Source of the DNA: Prostheceraeus crozeri
Lineage: Eukaryota > Platyhelminthes > Polycladida > Euryleptidae
DNA length: 64,000 bases
Reading direction: 5' to 3'
Assembly (NCBI GenBank): GCA_907163375.1
Contig: CAJQUW010015664.1
Location: forward strand, 1 to 64,000
Shown: in pieces, positions 13,131 to 22,831 of the stretch
How the letters are laid out: each line of letters opens with the position of its first letter
Position numbering within the stretch: the stretch's first letter is position 1
The notes under the pieces: generated by a model
Told to the model about the DNA's origin: nothing
The model's database searches: none
Seen by the model: the letters and a program-made list of their open reading frames with translations, nothing else
Position numbers and translations under genes: made by a program

Positions 13131-13930
13131 GGTTACCTGTATTCAGCTTTTTTGATAGATCAGTGTCAATCCAAGTTCTGTCTCTTTGCCAACCACCATT
13201 TTCTCTTCTAACGAACCGCCAGATGACACCAGATTCTCGCTGAAGCTCTCTGTTTGTAAGTCACGCATGTCTTTAATGGCGCGAGTGTTAAGATCGTGAC
13301 AGCGTCGCCTTAGAGATTGACCTGCTGGGGAAAGGCTATATCGAACAAGAACGTGGTTGCAATCAATCTTCAGGGGTGAAATGCAGAAGTCAGTTTAGCC
13401 TCAAAAGGAGATTTGAAAGTCAGCTTTACTAGTCGATGGGAATTACGTTTTCATTTTCCTAAGCGAGAGGCATCAACTAGCTTTGGTAAAGATGAATGCC
13501 CTAACCTGTCTTTGATGGAATGGAACAGTGAAGCAAGTCCTAAAGAAAGGTCTTTAGTTTCTGGGAAGTTAGAGAAGACAAGTTCATTAGGAACAAAAGA
13601 TCCATGAGCCGGAAATGTTGGAGCTACTTTATTGACCGACTGAGACTGGGATTTAGCGGTGACCTGGAGTGGACAAGAGGACGCAGCTATACTTGAGCAA
13701 ATGAAGAAATGGCAGCTGAAGGCAGAGAGTCATTTAAATCAGAAACATGGTCATCTGAAATATATTTGTTGGAGACTGTAACCTTTGCTAAGTACAGGTC
13801 TAAAAGGAATATCGATTGGCTAGAAGGGAGAGGTAAAGTTGTCTCATCCAGTGATTTTGTGAGCGACGTGATAGCTTCTATTTTCAATGACAAGATGTCA
13901 TGTTTTTTACTCAATTTTCAACGGTATAAT
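13131..13930. other. Unassigned region
   Basis: A minus-strand stretch at 13195-13380 can be read as DCNHVLVRYSLS followed by a basic linker, faintly like the end of a LINE endonuclease, but I cannot confirm it. No other feature is seen. Confidence 0.3.
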
Positions 13931-14275
13931 TATATGATTCATAAGGCGTCATTTCTTGAATCTGAACAGTAATGTGGACACATTTACATATTTTAAAGCT
14001 CATTGTGATCAGCTTCTTACGTTATTTTTTCTCAGTTGTTTTTCTCTTTCAGTGGCAGTTTGTGATGTGATCACGCTTAAGAAAACAATCTTATTATAAT
14101 AAAGATGAGCTTTAATGGTAACCCGTCGAATTGCTAATTTGACAAATTACCTCTCCCAGTTGACATGTGAGGATTTTGGAATACTATTCATCATACTATT
14201 CCTTATATCCTGCATCAGTCAAATTCGTTCACATTTCTCCAAAAGTGTGAATGATGCATATCTCACAGGTGGTAC
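13930..14275. repeat. Dispersed repeat, related to 53105-53465
   Basis: A roughly 340-bp block shares ordered similarity with 53105-53465. Shared patches include TCTGAACAGTAATGTGGA versus TCTGAATGGTGATGTAGA, the GGCAGTTTGTGATG/GGCAGGTTGCCTATG patch, and GTCGAATTGCTAATTTGACA versus ATCGAGTTGCTAATTTAACA. The copies are diverged and there is no coding potential. It is an uncharacterised interspersed element. Confidence 0.6.
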
Positions 14276-14403
14276 TGGGTCTCGACTCACGTTCATTTAA
14301 TGAAATCGTCTACGCAGCAGTTTACGGTATGAAGACCAGAAGAGTGCACTTTGTGAACATTCGATGAAGGCCCACAGTGATAAAGTGATGACCATTAACA
14401 ATT

Positions 14404-17400
14404 AGTAGTAAGTAAAACTCCACTTCTGGATAGCGCAAGATGGCCGCGTCGCTGACGTCCCCCCCCCTCCTGTCAGTCGAGTCGGTCGTGGTGTGCCGTC
14501 GTGTTGCTTCGAGTCTGACGTCCCCCCCCCCTATGGCCGGCCGTCGTAGCGCGAGGTGGTGTGTGATGTGCTCTCCAGGTCGGCGTGGTGTGCCGGCCAG
14601 GTTGGCGTGGTGTGCCGGCCAGGTTGGGAGGGTGGACTGTCGTAGCTCACCTGAAAAAATCCTAAGTGTCAGAGTGGCTTTGTATGGGTAAAATTTTGAA
14701 AATTTTCCAAAGTGTGTCAATTCGACCTGGGACCTTTACCAAAACATTTTTCATCAAATTTCACCGACCCCCCTCCCCCCCCTCGTTCGGAGAAATTTGA
14801 TGAAAAATGTTTTGGTGAAAGTCCCAGGTCGAATTGACACACTTTGGAAAATTTTCAAAATTTTACCAATACAAAGCCACTCTGACACTTAGGATTTTTT
14901 CAGGTGAGCTACGACAGTCCACCCTCCCAACCTGGCCGGCACAACACGCCACGTCATTTCGACCTGGGACCTTTACCAAAACATTTTTCATCAAATTTCT
15001 CCGACCCCCCCTGACAGCGATCTTCTAAATTTCTTCTTTGAAAATTTTCCAAAGTGTGGCATTTCGACCTGGGACCTTCACCAAAGTTTGTTTCATCAAA
15101 TTTCACTGACCCCCCCACCCACAGCGATCTTCTAACTTTGGTTCTAGTGGACGGATTTTGTCTTACAGCTACTCGTTTGAAAAAGGAGAAAAAACTGCTC
15201 GGTGACATTTTTTGTTGCGAGTCAATCGGACCAGCCGTTCAAATGTTAGAGCTGTTACAAGATTTTAGGTCGGAGGTCTTGTCAGAGTGACTTTGTATGG
15301 GTAAAATTTTGAAAATTTTCCAAAGTGTGGAATTTCGACCTGGGACCTTCACCAAAACATTTTTCATCAAATTTCTCCGAACGAGGGGGGGGTCCGTGAA
15401 ATTTGATGAAAAATGTTTTGGTAAAGGTCCCAGGTCGAAATTCGGAAGTTTTAAATTTTTCAAAATTTTCAGCACACTGGAGCTCTCACACTTAGGAATT
15501 TTTTAACTTGTGGCATGTTACATGGACATGTGCTGACGCACCAACTTCCCGTGGTCATATGAGAATGGTTTAGGTGTCATATGATACAGAATGATGAGAC
15601 GAATCGTTTGCAACAAACCGCTACGACAGTCCACCCTCCCAACCTGGCCGGCACAACACGCCACGTCATTTCGACCTGGGACCGTCACCAAAACATTTTT
15701 CATCAAATTTCACTGACCCCCCCCCCCCCGACAGCAATCTTCTAATCATCTAACTTTGGTTCTAGTGGACGGATTTTGTCTTACAGCTACTCGTTTGAAA
15801 AAGGAGAAAAAACTGCTCGGTGACATTTTTTGTTGCGAGTCAATCGGACCAGCCGTTCAAATGTTAGAGCTGTTACAAGATTTTAGGTCGGAGCTCTTGT
15901 CAGAGTGACTTTGTATGGGTAAAATTTTGAAAATTTTCCAAAGTGTGGAATTTCGACCTGGGACCGTCACCAAAACATTTTTCATCAAATTTCACTGACC
16001 CCCCCCCCGACAGCAATCTTCTAACTTTGGTTCTAGTGAACGGATTTTGTCTTAAGGCTACTCGTTTGAAAGAGGAGAAAAAACTGCTCGCCGACATTTT
16101 TTGTTGCGAGTCAATCGGACCAGCCGTTCAAAAGTTAGAGCTGTTACAAGATTTTAGGTCGGAGCTCGCTCACCTGAAAAAATCCTAAGTGTCAGAGTGG
16201 CTTTGTATGGGTAAAATTTTGAAAATTTTCCAAAGTGTGGAATTTCGACCTGGGACCGTCACCAAAACATTTTTCATCAAATTTCACTGACCTCTCCCCC
16301 CCCCTCTGGACAGCTAGCTTCAATCTTGGCTTCTAGTGGACGGATTTTGTCGTGCAATAGCTCGTTTGAAAGCTAAGAGTGAGAAAAATTCAGTGAAAGA
16401 AACGGCTTGTTCATATCTGTCTTCGTTCAAAAGTTAGAGCGGTTACAAGATTTTAGGTCGGAGCTCGCTCACCTGAAAAAATCCTAAGTGTCAGAGTGGC
16501 TTTGTATGGGTAAAATTTTGAAAATTTTCCAAAGTGTGGAATTTCGACCTGGGACCGTCACCAAAACATTTTTCATCAAATTCCTCTGAACGAGGGGGGG
16601 GTCCGTGAAATTTGATGAAAAATGTTTTGGTAAAGGTCCCAGGTCGAAATTCGGAAGTTTTAAATTTTTCAAAATTTTCAGCACACTGGAGCTCTCACAC
16701 TTAGGAATTTTTTAACTTGTGGCATGTTACATGGACATGTGCTGACGCACCAACTTCCCGTGGTCATATGAGAATGGTTTAGGTGTCATATGATACAGAA
16801 TGATGAGACGAATCGTTTGCAACAAACCGCTACGACAGTCCACCCTCCCAACCTGGCCGGCACAACACGCCACGTCATTTCGACCTGGGACCGTCACCAA
16901 AACATTTTTCATCAAATTTCACTGACCCCCCCCCCCGACAGCAATCTTCTAATCATCTAACTTTGGTTCTAGTGGACGGATTTTGTCTTACAGCTACTCG
17001 TTTGAAAAAGGAGAAAAAACTGCTCGGTGACATTTTTTGTTGCGAGTCAATCGGACCAGCCGTTCAAATGTTAGAGCTGTTACAAGATTTTAGGTCGGAG
17101 CTCTTGTCAGAGTGACTTTGTATGGGTAAAATTTTGAAAATTTTCCAAAGTGTGGAATTTCGACCTGGGACCGTCACCAAAACATTTTTCATCAAATTTC
17201 ACTGACCCCCCCCCGACAGCAATCTTCTAACTTTGGTTCTAGTGAACGGATTTTGTCTTAAGGCTACTCGTTTGAAAGAGGAGAAAAAACTGCTCGACGA
17301 CATTTTTTGTTGCGAGTCAATCGGACCAGCCGTTCAAAAGTTAGAGCTGTTACAAGATTTTAGGTCGGAGCTCGCTCACCTGAAAAAATCCTAAGTGTCA

Positions 17401-18030
17401 GAGTGGCTTTGTATGGGTAAAATTTTGAAAATTTTCCAAAGTGTGGAATTTCGACCTGGGACCGTCACCAAAACATTTTTCATCAAATTTCACTGACCTC
17501 TCCCCCCCTCTGGACAGCTAGCTTCAATCTTGGCTTCTAGTGGACGGATTTTGTCGTGCAATAGCTCGTTTGAAAGCTAAGAGTGAGACAAATTCAGTGA
17601 AAGAAACGGCTTGTTCATATCTGTCTTCGTTCAAAAGTTAGAGCGGTTACAAGATTTTAGGTCGGAGCTCGCTCACCTGAAAAAATCCTAAGTGTCAGAG
17701 TGGCTTTGTATGGGTAAAATTTTGAAAATTTTCCAAAGTGTGGAATTTCGACCTGGGACCGTCACCAAAACATTTTTCATCAAATTCCTCTGAACGAGGG
17801 GGGGGGTCCGTGAAATTTGATGAAAAATGTTTTGGTAAAGGTCCCAGGTCGAAATTCGGAAGTTTTAAATTTTTCAAAATTTTCACCACACTGGAGCTCT
17901 CACACTTAGGAATTTTTCACTTGTGGCATGTTACATGGACATGTGCTGACGCACCAACTTCCCGTGGTCATATGAGAATGGTTCAGGTGTCATATTGTAA
18001 AGAATGATGAGACAAATCGTTTGCAACAAA
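14404..18030. repeat. Polinton left terminal region, tandem arrays
   Basis: The outer 290 bp are G/C-homopolymer-rich (runs of C at 14460 and 14521). They are followed by many copies of a block containing TTTGTATGGGTAAAATTTTG, GACCTGGGACC and CCAAAACATTTTTCATCAAA, in both orientations. A higher-order unit of about 1.21 kb occurs twice, plus part of a third: the marker CACTTGTGGCATGTTACATG lies at 15508, 16719 and 17924. Short open frames here are repeat artefacts. Confidence 0.88.
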
Positions 18031-18090
18031 CCGCATGTCGCTACGATGAATACTTTCGGAGATAGAGCCATTTTAAGTTTTCTTCCGAGC

Positions 18091-18099
18091 ATATATAAA
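18091..18099 (+). promoter_or_regulatory. TATA box of the coiled-coil gene
   Basis: ATATATAAA lies 50 bp upstream of a strong splice donor (GAG|GTAAGC at 18141), immediately inside the left terminal array. It is followed by a GC-rich leader, as expected for a core promoter of the gene starting at 18690. Confidence 0.6.
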
Positions 18100-18140
18100 C
18101 CCCCGACAACGTAAGTCTGATCACTTCATCGAAAGACGAG

Positions 18141-18672
18141 GTAAGCGACGGTCGTCGCTCTGAGCTCCCGATATCGGGTGTTTCAAAGGACTCTATCTTT
18201 TGAAGTAGGCAAGCTATCTTCTTACTTCAAAGTTTGTATGATAGAGTTTGATAGTGTCTTTACTACTGATAAAATTTTTAAAAATAGTATGAGTAGTAAA
18301 ATGCGGAATGTTTTAAAAAATCTTAATTTTCAGTTTTTTCAAAGTTTTAACATATGGACTAAGGTTTTCAAGTATCCTGAGTTCAAATCTGCTATCAGAT
18401 TTGAAATTTAACTAAGTCTAAGGCAGCTTTGAGGGGTTAGATCCCAGCTACTGATCACTACCTTTGACTCGGCGTTCCTGTTACCACTTCGGGGCAGTGA
18501 CAATGATGTCTTCAGCTGTAAAGAGCGGGTATCGGGGAAGATCTCTCACTTCCCTAGTGATCAGTACAAGGCCTTCGGGCTGTCGACGGGATCGAGTGCC
18601 ACTCACTACACTCTTTAGGAATATGACTGTACTACATGATTCCAAACTTATACAAATTTCATTATCTTACAG
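18141..18672 (+). other. 5' UTR intron of the coiled-coil gene
   Basis: Donor GAG|GTAAGC at 18141 and acceptor TTATCTTACAG| at 18672 frame a 532-bp intron. The first ATG after the junction (18690) opens the zinc-binding/coiled-coil protein. Assignment is by splice consensus and position only. Confidence 0.55.
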
Positions 18673-18689
18673 CTAACGATAAATCAGGC

Positions 18690-19830
18690 ATGGCAAACGA
18701 TAAGAATCGCAAATATCATGTAAAAATGTGTGTGTGCGGTCGAATCAATCGAAGTGCGGACGCCAAGGCGCATGTGAAGAAGGCGGGCACCGGCCACATG
18801 ATTATCTTGAATAGGGTTGCGTGTGTGAAGTGTAGAGTGCTGAAGGGTGATGAGGATGAGGCGCGTTTCTACAGAGTGCATGCAGACTGTAGTGGTGGTT
18901 TAGTGACTGACTTAAGATTTACGCAGTTGATTGTGGAAGAGAGGGAGCGAATGTTGGCGATCGAGCGAGAGGGTAAGGTTGAGAATGTTGTTGAGAATGA
19001 TGAGTTGGCGAGAGCGGTTGCGTCGTTGGAGGGTGAGATTGAGCGAAAGAGAGTGCTTGAGAGTGATGATGAGGATGATGTGGATTTAGATAGGGAGCGT
19101 GTGAGGAAGCGTGTGAGGAAGTTGAGCTATTCGTCGTCGGAGGTGTCAAACATTGTCATCACCGACCCCCCGAAGAGCTCATCTTCCCCAAAAGTGAAGA
19201 GTGGTGGGATTCGTGTGCAGTCGGCGAGGTGGTTGAAGGATGAAGAGAAGAGGCATGTTTCGCAGCAGATGGCGTATGATTTGTTGGTGAATAAGTATGA
19301 GAGTTTGAAGAAAGTGAAGGATGAAGTTGTGAAGGAGTTGGATGAGTTGAAAAAGAAGGAACTGAGGAACTGAAGTCTAAGGAGGTAACGGATGAGAATA
19401 TTAGAATGAGGCGTAGTGTGACTGATTTGAAGAATAAGACGCGAGAGTTGGAAGAGAAGAATGATGAGTGTGAGAAGAGGCGAGTGCTGCGGAGAGAAGA
19501 ATGAGAGATGCAGAAGCGAAGTTTGAGGAGATGATGAAGGAGATGAGTATGTTGAGAGCGAGGAATGTTGAGTTGGAGAGGACTGTGGCTCGGCGGGGTG
19601 ATGAGAGGCAGGCGTATGAGAAGTTGGAGCGCATGAGGGATGAGTGGGAACGTGTGAATGAGGATCGTTTGTTTGAGTTTCACATCCCTATTCGGGATAA
19701 TCATTTGGCCGGCGAAGTATTAGTAAATCAAACCCTCGACGAGTCAATTATTTGCTACAATGGCCATCCGACCAAGAAATGTCTGCATGCCACCCTGAGA
19801 ATGCGCGGCCATCTCCATAAATTCTGTTAG
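18690..19830 (+). pseudogene. Polinton zinc-binding coiled-coil protein, two frameshifts
   Basis: Function unknown. From ATG 18690 the N-terminus has a cysteine cluster (CVCGR, then CVKCRVLKG, then a further Cys in HADCSGG) suggesting a zinc-binding module over residues 10-65. It is followed by a long acidic/basic coiled coil with LESDDEDDVDLDRERVRKR. The frame ends at 19373, but the coiled coil continues in another frame (19374-19500) and again from 19501 (RDAEAKFEEMMKEMSMLRAR) to 19830. The continuous heptad character across three frames shows two indels in a once single protein of about 370 residues. It lies next to the left array with its own TATA box and intron. I do not recognise a family. 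Confidence 0.6.
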
Positions 19831-19865
19831 GAAGCGCGCGAGACTGCCTAAGGATGGCTAACTTG

Positions 19866-19925
19866 GTAAGTGAAAAGCAAATAAGATAGTATATCCTATC
19901 CTAATACATATCATTTTCATTGCAG
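19866..19925 (+). other. Candidate small intron
   Basis: CTTG|GTAAGTGAAAAG to TTTTCATTGCAG| is a consensus 60-bp intron. It joins a short frame starting ATGGCTAACTTG to one ending at a TAG (19998) within the first 135-bp repeat. Which transcript uses it is unclear. Confidence 0.45.
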
Positions 19926-19964
19926 ATCTTTTACCCGCCTTCACCACCCCATCACGTCACTCCC

Positions 19965-20099
19965 GAGAACGAACCATCGGCTCTCTTAAGGGCCACCTAG
20001 GGGCAAGACATGATAGAACCTCCACGCGGTTTGCCCTGGGCAGTCTTCGGACTGGCGAATACTATCATTAAGTTGAATCTGCTATCAGTCAACTTGAAC
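19965..20099 (+). repeat. 135-bp intergenic repeat, copy 1
   Basis: Near-identical to 20441-20575 and 20973-21107. It contains GGCTCT-CTTA-AGGGCC followed by ACC (19979-19997), a stem-loop resembling a histone mRNA 3' end. Here ACC is followed by TAG where the other copies have ATG. Confidence 0.85.
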
Positions 20100-20119
20100 G
20101 TTGCGTCGTGTTAGAGGGG

Positions 20120-20127
20120 TATATAAA
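20120..20127 (+). promoter_or_regulatory. TATA box of the 88-residue gene
   Basis: TATATAAA lies 39 bp upstream of ATG 20159, downstream of the first 135-bp repeat. Confidence 0.65.
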
Positions 20128-20158
20128 CCACTGCCTCTCATTTCATTTCATTTCAATC

Positions 20159-20425
20159 ATGCAGACGCCGAACAGTCAAGTCAGCTCTCCTCGCGGACCG
20201 CAGTTAAGGCCGCGAAATATATTTGAGGAGTTTGTCAGGCTAGAGGAGCAAGACAGAGTTTTTAATAATCTTGCTCGGATTGGCAATCCGATGACAGCAA
20301 CTGCTGTCAATCCAACGGAATGGCGCTACATTCCACTTTTTAGCCACGTGCCAATTAGCGTGGAAGTCGACAGTGCTACCAAAGAGAGAGTCAAAGACTC
20401 TCTCAGCAGAATTGGTAGGGTGTAA
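20159..20425 (+). CDS. Polinton small protein, unknown
   Basis: An 88-residue protein starting MQTPNSQVSSPRGPQ, intact. The N-terminus is rich in Pro/Ser/Gln, followed by a charged helix (IFEEFVRLEEQDRVFNNL), and it ends in an RVKDSLSRIGRV helix. No family is recognised. It has its own TATA box 39 bp upstream. Its stop codon is followed 30 nt later by a histone-like stem-loop in the second 135-bp repeat, an arrangement shared with the next gene. This suggests a duplicated transcription-unit cassette. The start is chosen as the first ATG after the TATA box. Confidence 0.5.
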   Translation: MQTPNSQVSSPRGPQLRPRNIFEEFVRLEEQDRVFNNLARIGNPMTATAVNPTEWRYIPLFSHVPISVEVDSATKERVKDSLSRIGRV

Positions 20426-20440
20426 GATGACGTTACTCCC

Positions 20441-20575
20441 GAGAACGAACCATCGGCTCTCTTAAGGGCCACCATGGGGCAAGACATGATAGAACCTCCA
20501 CGCGGTTTGCCCTGGGCAGTCTTCGGACTGGCGAATACTATCATTAAGTTGAATCTGCTATCAGTCAACTTGAAC
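20441..20575 (+). repeat. 135-bp intergenic repeat, copy 2
   Basis: Begins GAGAACGAACCATCGG. The stem-loop is at 20455-20470. ACCATGGGG follows, giving an ATG at 20474 in strong Kozak context that opens a frame of about 46 codons. It sits between the stop of the 88-residue gene and the TATA box of the next. Confidence 0.85.
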
Positions 20576-20643
20576 ATTATGCAGTCGATTGCTATCCCTG
20601 AAGCATTCTGATTCGCTGTTGAGCAATTCATTGTTGAAAACCC

Positions 20644-20650
20644 TATATAA
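20644..20650 (+). promoter_or_regulatory. TATA box of the 84-residue gene
   Basis: TATATAA lies 48 bp upstream of ATG 20692. Confidence 0.65.
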
Positions 20651-20691
20651 GCCAGAAGATTGTAGCACTTCTCATTCAATTTGAAGTCACG

Positions 20692-20946
20692 ATGGAAGCG
20701 ACATCTGCCGACAACATTCCCGTCTTCATCGATGAAGACAACGCTATTCCCGAGTTCGTCATCCTCGACGAGTGGGATGAAGAGGATGATAAGAAGGGGA
20801 AGATCGAAAAGATTGTTTGGACGGATGGGGTGTGGACTCCAAATACCACTCGCATCCGAAAGGTGCCAGATGCACCAGTACGACCTCGGCGGTATAGGAT
20901 CTATGACAACCTAACCGTCAAACCCATTGACTATTCCAGCCAATAG
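20692..20946 (+). CDS. Polinton small acidic protein, unknown
   Basis: An intact 84-residue protein (MEATSADNIPVFIDEDN). The first half is very acidic (FVILDEWDEEDD), and a basic Pro/Arg-rich second half includes APVRPRRYRIYDNL. The acidic-then-basic layout would suit a small regulatory or nucleic-acid-mimic protein, but that is speculation and no family is recognised. It has its own TATA box, and the third 135-bp repeat with its stem-loop begins 26 nt after the stop. Confidence 0.5.
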   Translation: MEATSADNIPVFIDEDNAIPEFVILDEWDEEDDKKGKIEKIVWTDGVWTPNTTRIRKVPDAPVRPRRYRIYDNLTVKPIDYSSQ

Positions 20947-20972
20947 TCAACTTAATTGACACCATTGACACC

Positions 20973-21107
20973 GAGAACGAACCATCGGCTCTCTTAAGGG
21001 CCACCATGGGGCAAGACATGATAGAACCTCCTCGCGGTTTGCCCTGGGCAGTCTTCGGACTGGCGAATACTATCATTAAGTTGAATCTGCTATCAGTCAA
21101 CTTGAAC
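20973..21107 (+). repeat. 135-bp intergenic repeat, copy 3
   Basis: Same unit as the two upstream copies, with one silent-type difference (CCTCCTCGC). The stem-loop is at 20987-21002, 41 nt after the preceding stop codon. A Kozak-context ATG is at 21006. Confidence 0.85.
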
Positions 21108-21450
21108 GTTGCAAATGAAGTTCGGTGTAATACTTCCTTTCGACGGGCGTTCCTGTAAAGGGCGGCGGTGAAACCCGTAGCTATGTATACCGCAAGGGAC
21201 ATTCGGCAATGGTCAATCTTGTTAAACCTCTCTGCGTCATGTTTGCAAGTGATTGCCTCTGTCTCAACGTAGTATGCATTCGCGCCAGGGCGACATTTAG
21301 CCAACTGTCGAAGGTTGCCTAAAACTTTTCATTGCATACGTTATGAGAACAATGAGTTCTACCTGTCTCTATCAATGAGACGAATTGATGAATGGAATGA
21401 AATGGGAGGACACTCACGCGCCACACGCAACATAACAGACTTCTCTCTTC
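21108..21450. other. Unassigned Polinton segment
   Basis: No gene is recognised. It contains ATTCGGCAATGGTCAATCTTG-like unique sequence between the third 135-bp repeat and the 205-bp tandem repeats. Confidence 0.4.
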
Positions 21451-22066
21451 CGTAGTCTAACAAGCTCTTTACACATGGATCGCAGTCGATTGCTGTCCCT
21501 GTATCAGAAGTGTAAGCTATCTTAATTTATTTGACACTATTTCATCTATCATCATCGTCCATATGAAATGTTTTAAGATTTACAAGTTAGGCTAAGCGTG
21601 CTACTATTTCCAAATGAAAAAGTATACATGGTTAAATCATCCACTTAAGCCCATCCGTAGTCTAACAAGCTCTTTACACATGGATCGCAGTCGATTGCTA
21701 TCCCTGTATCAGAAGTGTAAGCTATCTTAATTTATTTGACACTATTTCATCTATCATCATCATCGTCCATATGAAATGTTTTAAGATTTACAAGTTGGAC
21801 TAAGCGTGCTACTATTTCCAAATGAAAAAGTATACATGGTTAAATCATCCACTTAAGCCCATCCGTAGTCTAACAAGCTCTTTACACATGGATCGCAGTC
21901 GATTGCTATCCCTGTATCAGAAGCGTAAGCTATCTTAATTTATTTGACACTATTTCATCTACCATCATCGTCCATATGAAATGTTTTAAGATTTACAAGT
22001 TAGACTAAGCGTGCTACTATTTCCAAATGAAAACGTATACATGGTTAAATCATCCACTGAAGCCCC
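21451..22066. repeat. Three tandem copies of a 205-208 bp repeat
   Basis: Units start at CGTAGTCTAACAAGCTC (21451, 21656, 21864) and are almost identical. Each includes GCAGTCGATTGCTATCCCTG, a 20-mer also present once at 20581 beside the second 135-bp repeat. There is no coding potential. Their position between genes suggests a regulatory or replication-related array, but this is unproven. Confidence 0.9.
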
Positions 22067-22115
22067 ATACAAGTAAGTCAGTATGAAAGCAAAGATAATA
22101 CGAAATAAAAATTTA

Positions 22116-22511
22116 TTATGGCATGTATTTCAAGAGGTCTTCATCGTCAATATCGTCCCAGAGTCTGGCTTCACATAGATAACAAAAACAGTTCAGTTGC
22201 TTTAATCGTTCTTCCACTGCGAGCCTCACTTTGTCAATATACTCCCACTTCTCCATAGGTCGTGGCTGGGAGTTAGGGATGTACCATTCCCATAATTGGT
22301 GGAGGAATTTCGTGCTGGTGATCTCCATCACATCGTCAGTATCGTACTGGAGATACTTCCACCTCACGCCTGTTAAGTCGGGACACTCCTTCTCACATAC
22401 ACTCTCTTCGTTGTCCGCTGGTAATAACACCTTCTCTACCTTCGTTGGAGCGTTTGGTGTTGAGGATGGAGAAGAGAATTTTGTGTTTGGTGTTGTCGGA
22501 GGGCTTGTCAT
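22116..22511 (-). CDS. Polinton protein, unknown (131 aa)
   Basis: An intact minus-strand frame beginning MTSPPTTPNTKFSSPSSTPN. The N-terminus is Ser/Thr/Pro-rich, followed by an ordered region with VRWKYLQYDTDDVMEI, LHQLWEWYIPN and a C-terminal CFCYLCEARLWDD pair of cysteines. No family is recognised. A minus-strand AATAAA overlaps the region just after the stop (about 22105). It is divergent from DNA polymerase, with a shared roughly 250-bp spacer. The Ser/Thr/Pro start resembles the predicted N-termini of two other genes in the element. Confidence 0.6.
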   Translation of the reverse strand: MTSPPTTPNTKFSSPSSTPNAPTKVEKVLLPADNEESVCEKECPDLTGVRWKYLQYDTDDVMEITSTKFLHQLWEWYIPNSQPRPMEKWEYIDKVRLAVEERLKQLNCFCYLCEARLWDDIDDEDLLKYMP

Positions 22512-22761
22512 GTGAATAATTACTTTGAAATGTTTTCTAATTCTTAAGTATCAACAAGCAACCAATCAGAATGAACAGCCAATGAATGATGAATATGAAA
22601 ATATATATGTAAAGTGACATTCGTGTCATTTCACTCTGTCTTTGTGACATATAAGTGAAGTGTTCTCTGACGAATTCTATATTTGAGGCGTACAAGTAAA
22701 CTGCTCTCTCGTGAAGTCTCTATCTTGTTGAAGTATCAACCTTAAACTCGATTTCGTTGAA

Positions 22762-22831
22762 ATGGTAAGTTGAAAATTTCTTCACTCATCTCCGTCAAAC
22801 GTGTGGTTAATAGCATCTTCCTCAATTTCAG
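22762..22831 (+). other. ATG-only first exon and 67-bp intron of DNA polymerase gene
   Basis: GAA-ATG|GTAAGT at 22762-22770 and TCAATTTCAG| ending at 22831 give an exon that supplies only the start codon to the downstream frame, followed by a 67-bp intron. The spliced frame continues from 22832 with a Pro/Ser/Thr-rich start. It then meets a TAA about 60 nt on, so a further intron or a frame-breaking indel must lie near 22890-22925. Confidence 0.5.

Noticed and set aside
14440..18007. Many short open frames in both strands of the left Polinton array
   Set aside because: They repeat the same peptides because the DNA is repetitive, lack starts and promoters, and run through homopolymer tracts.
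18178..18411. 77-codon frame upstream of the coiled-coil gene
   Set aside because: Lies within the predicted 5' intron and has no ATG start or recognisable motif.
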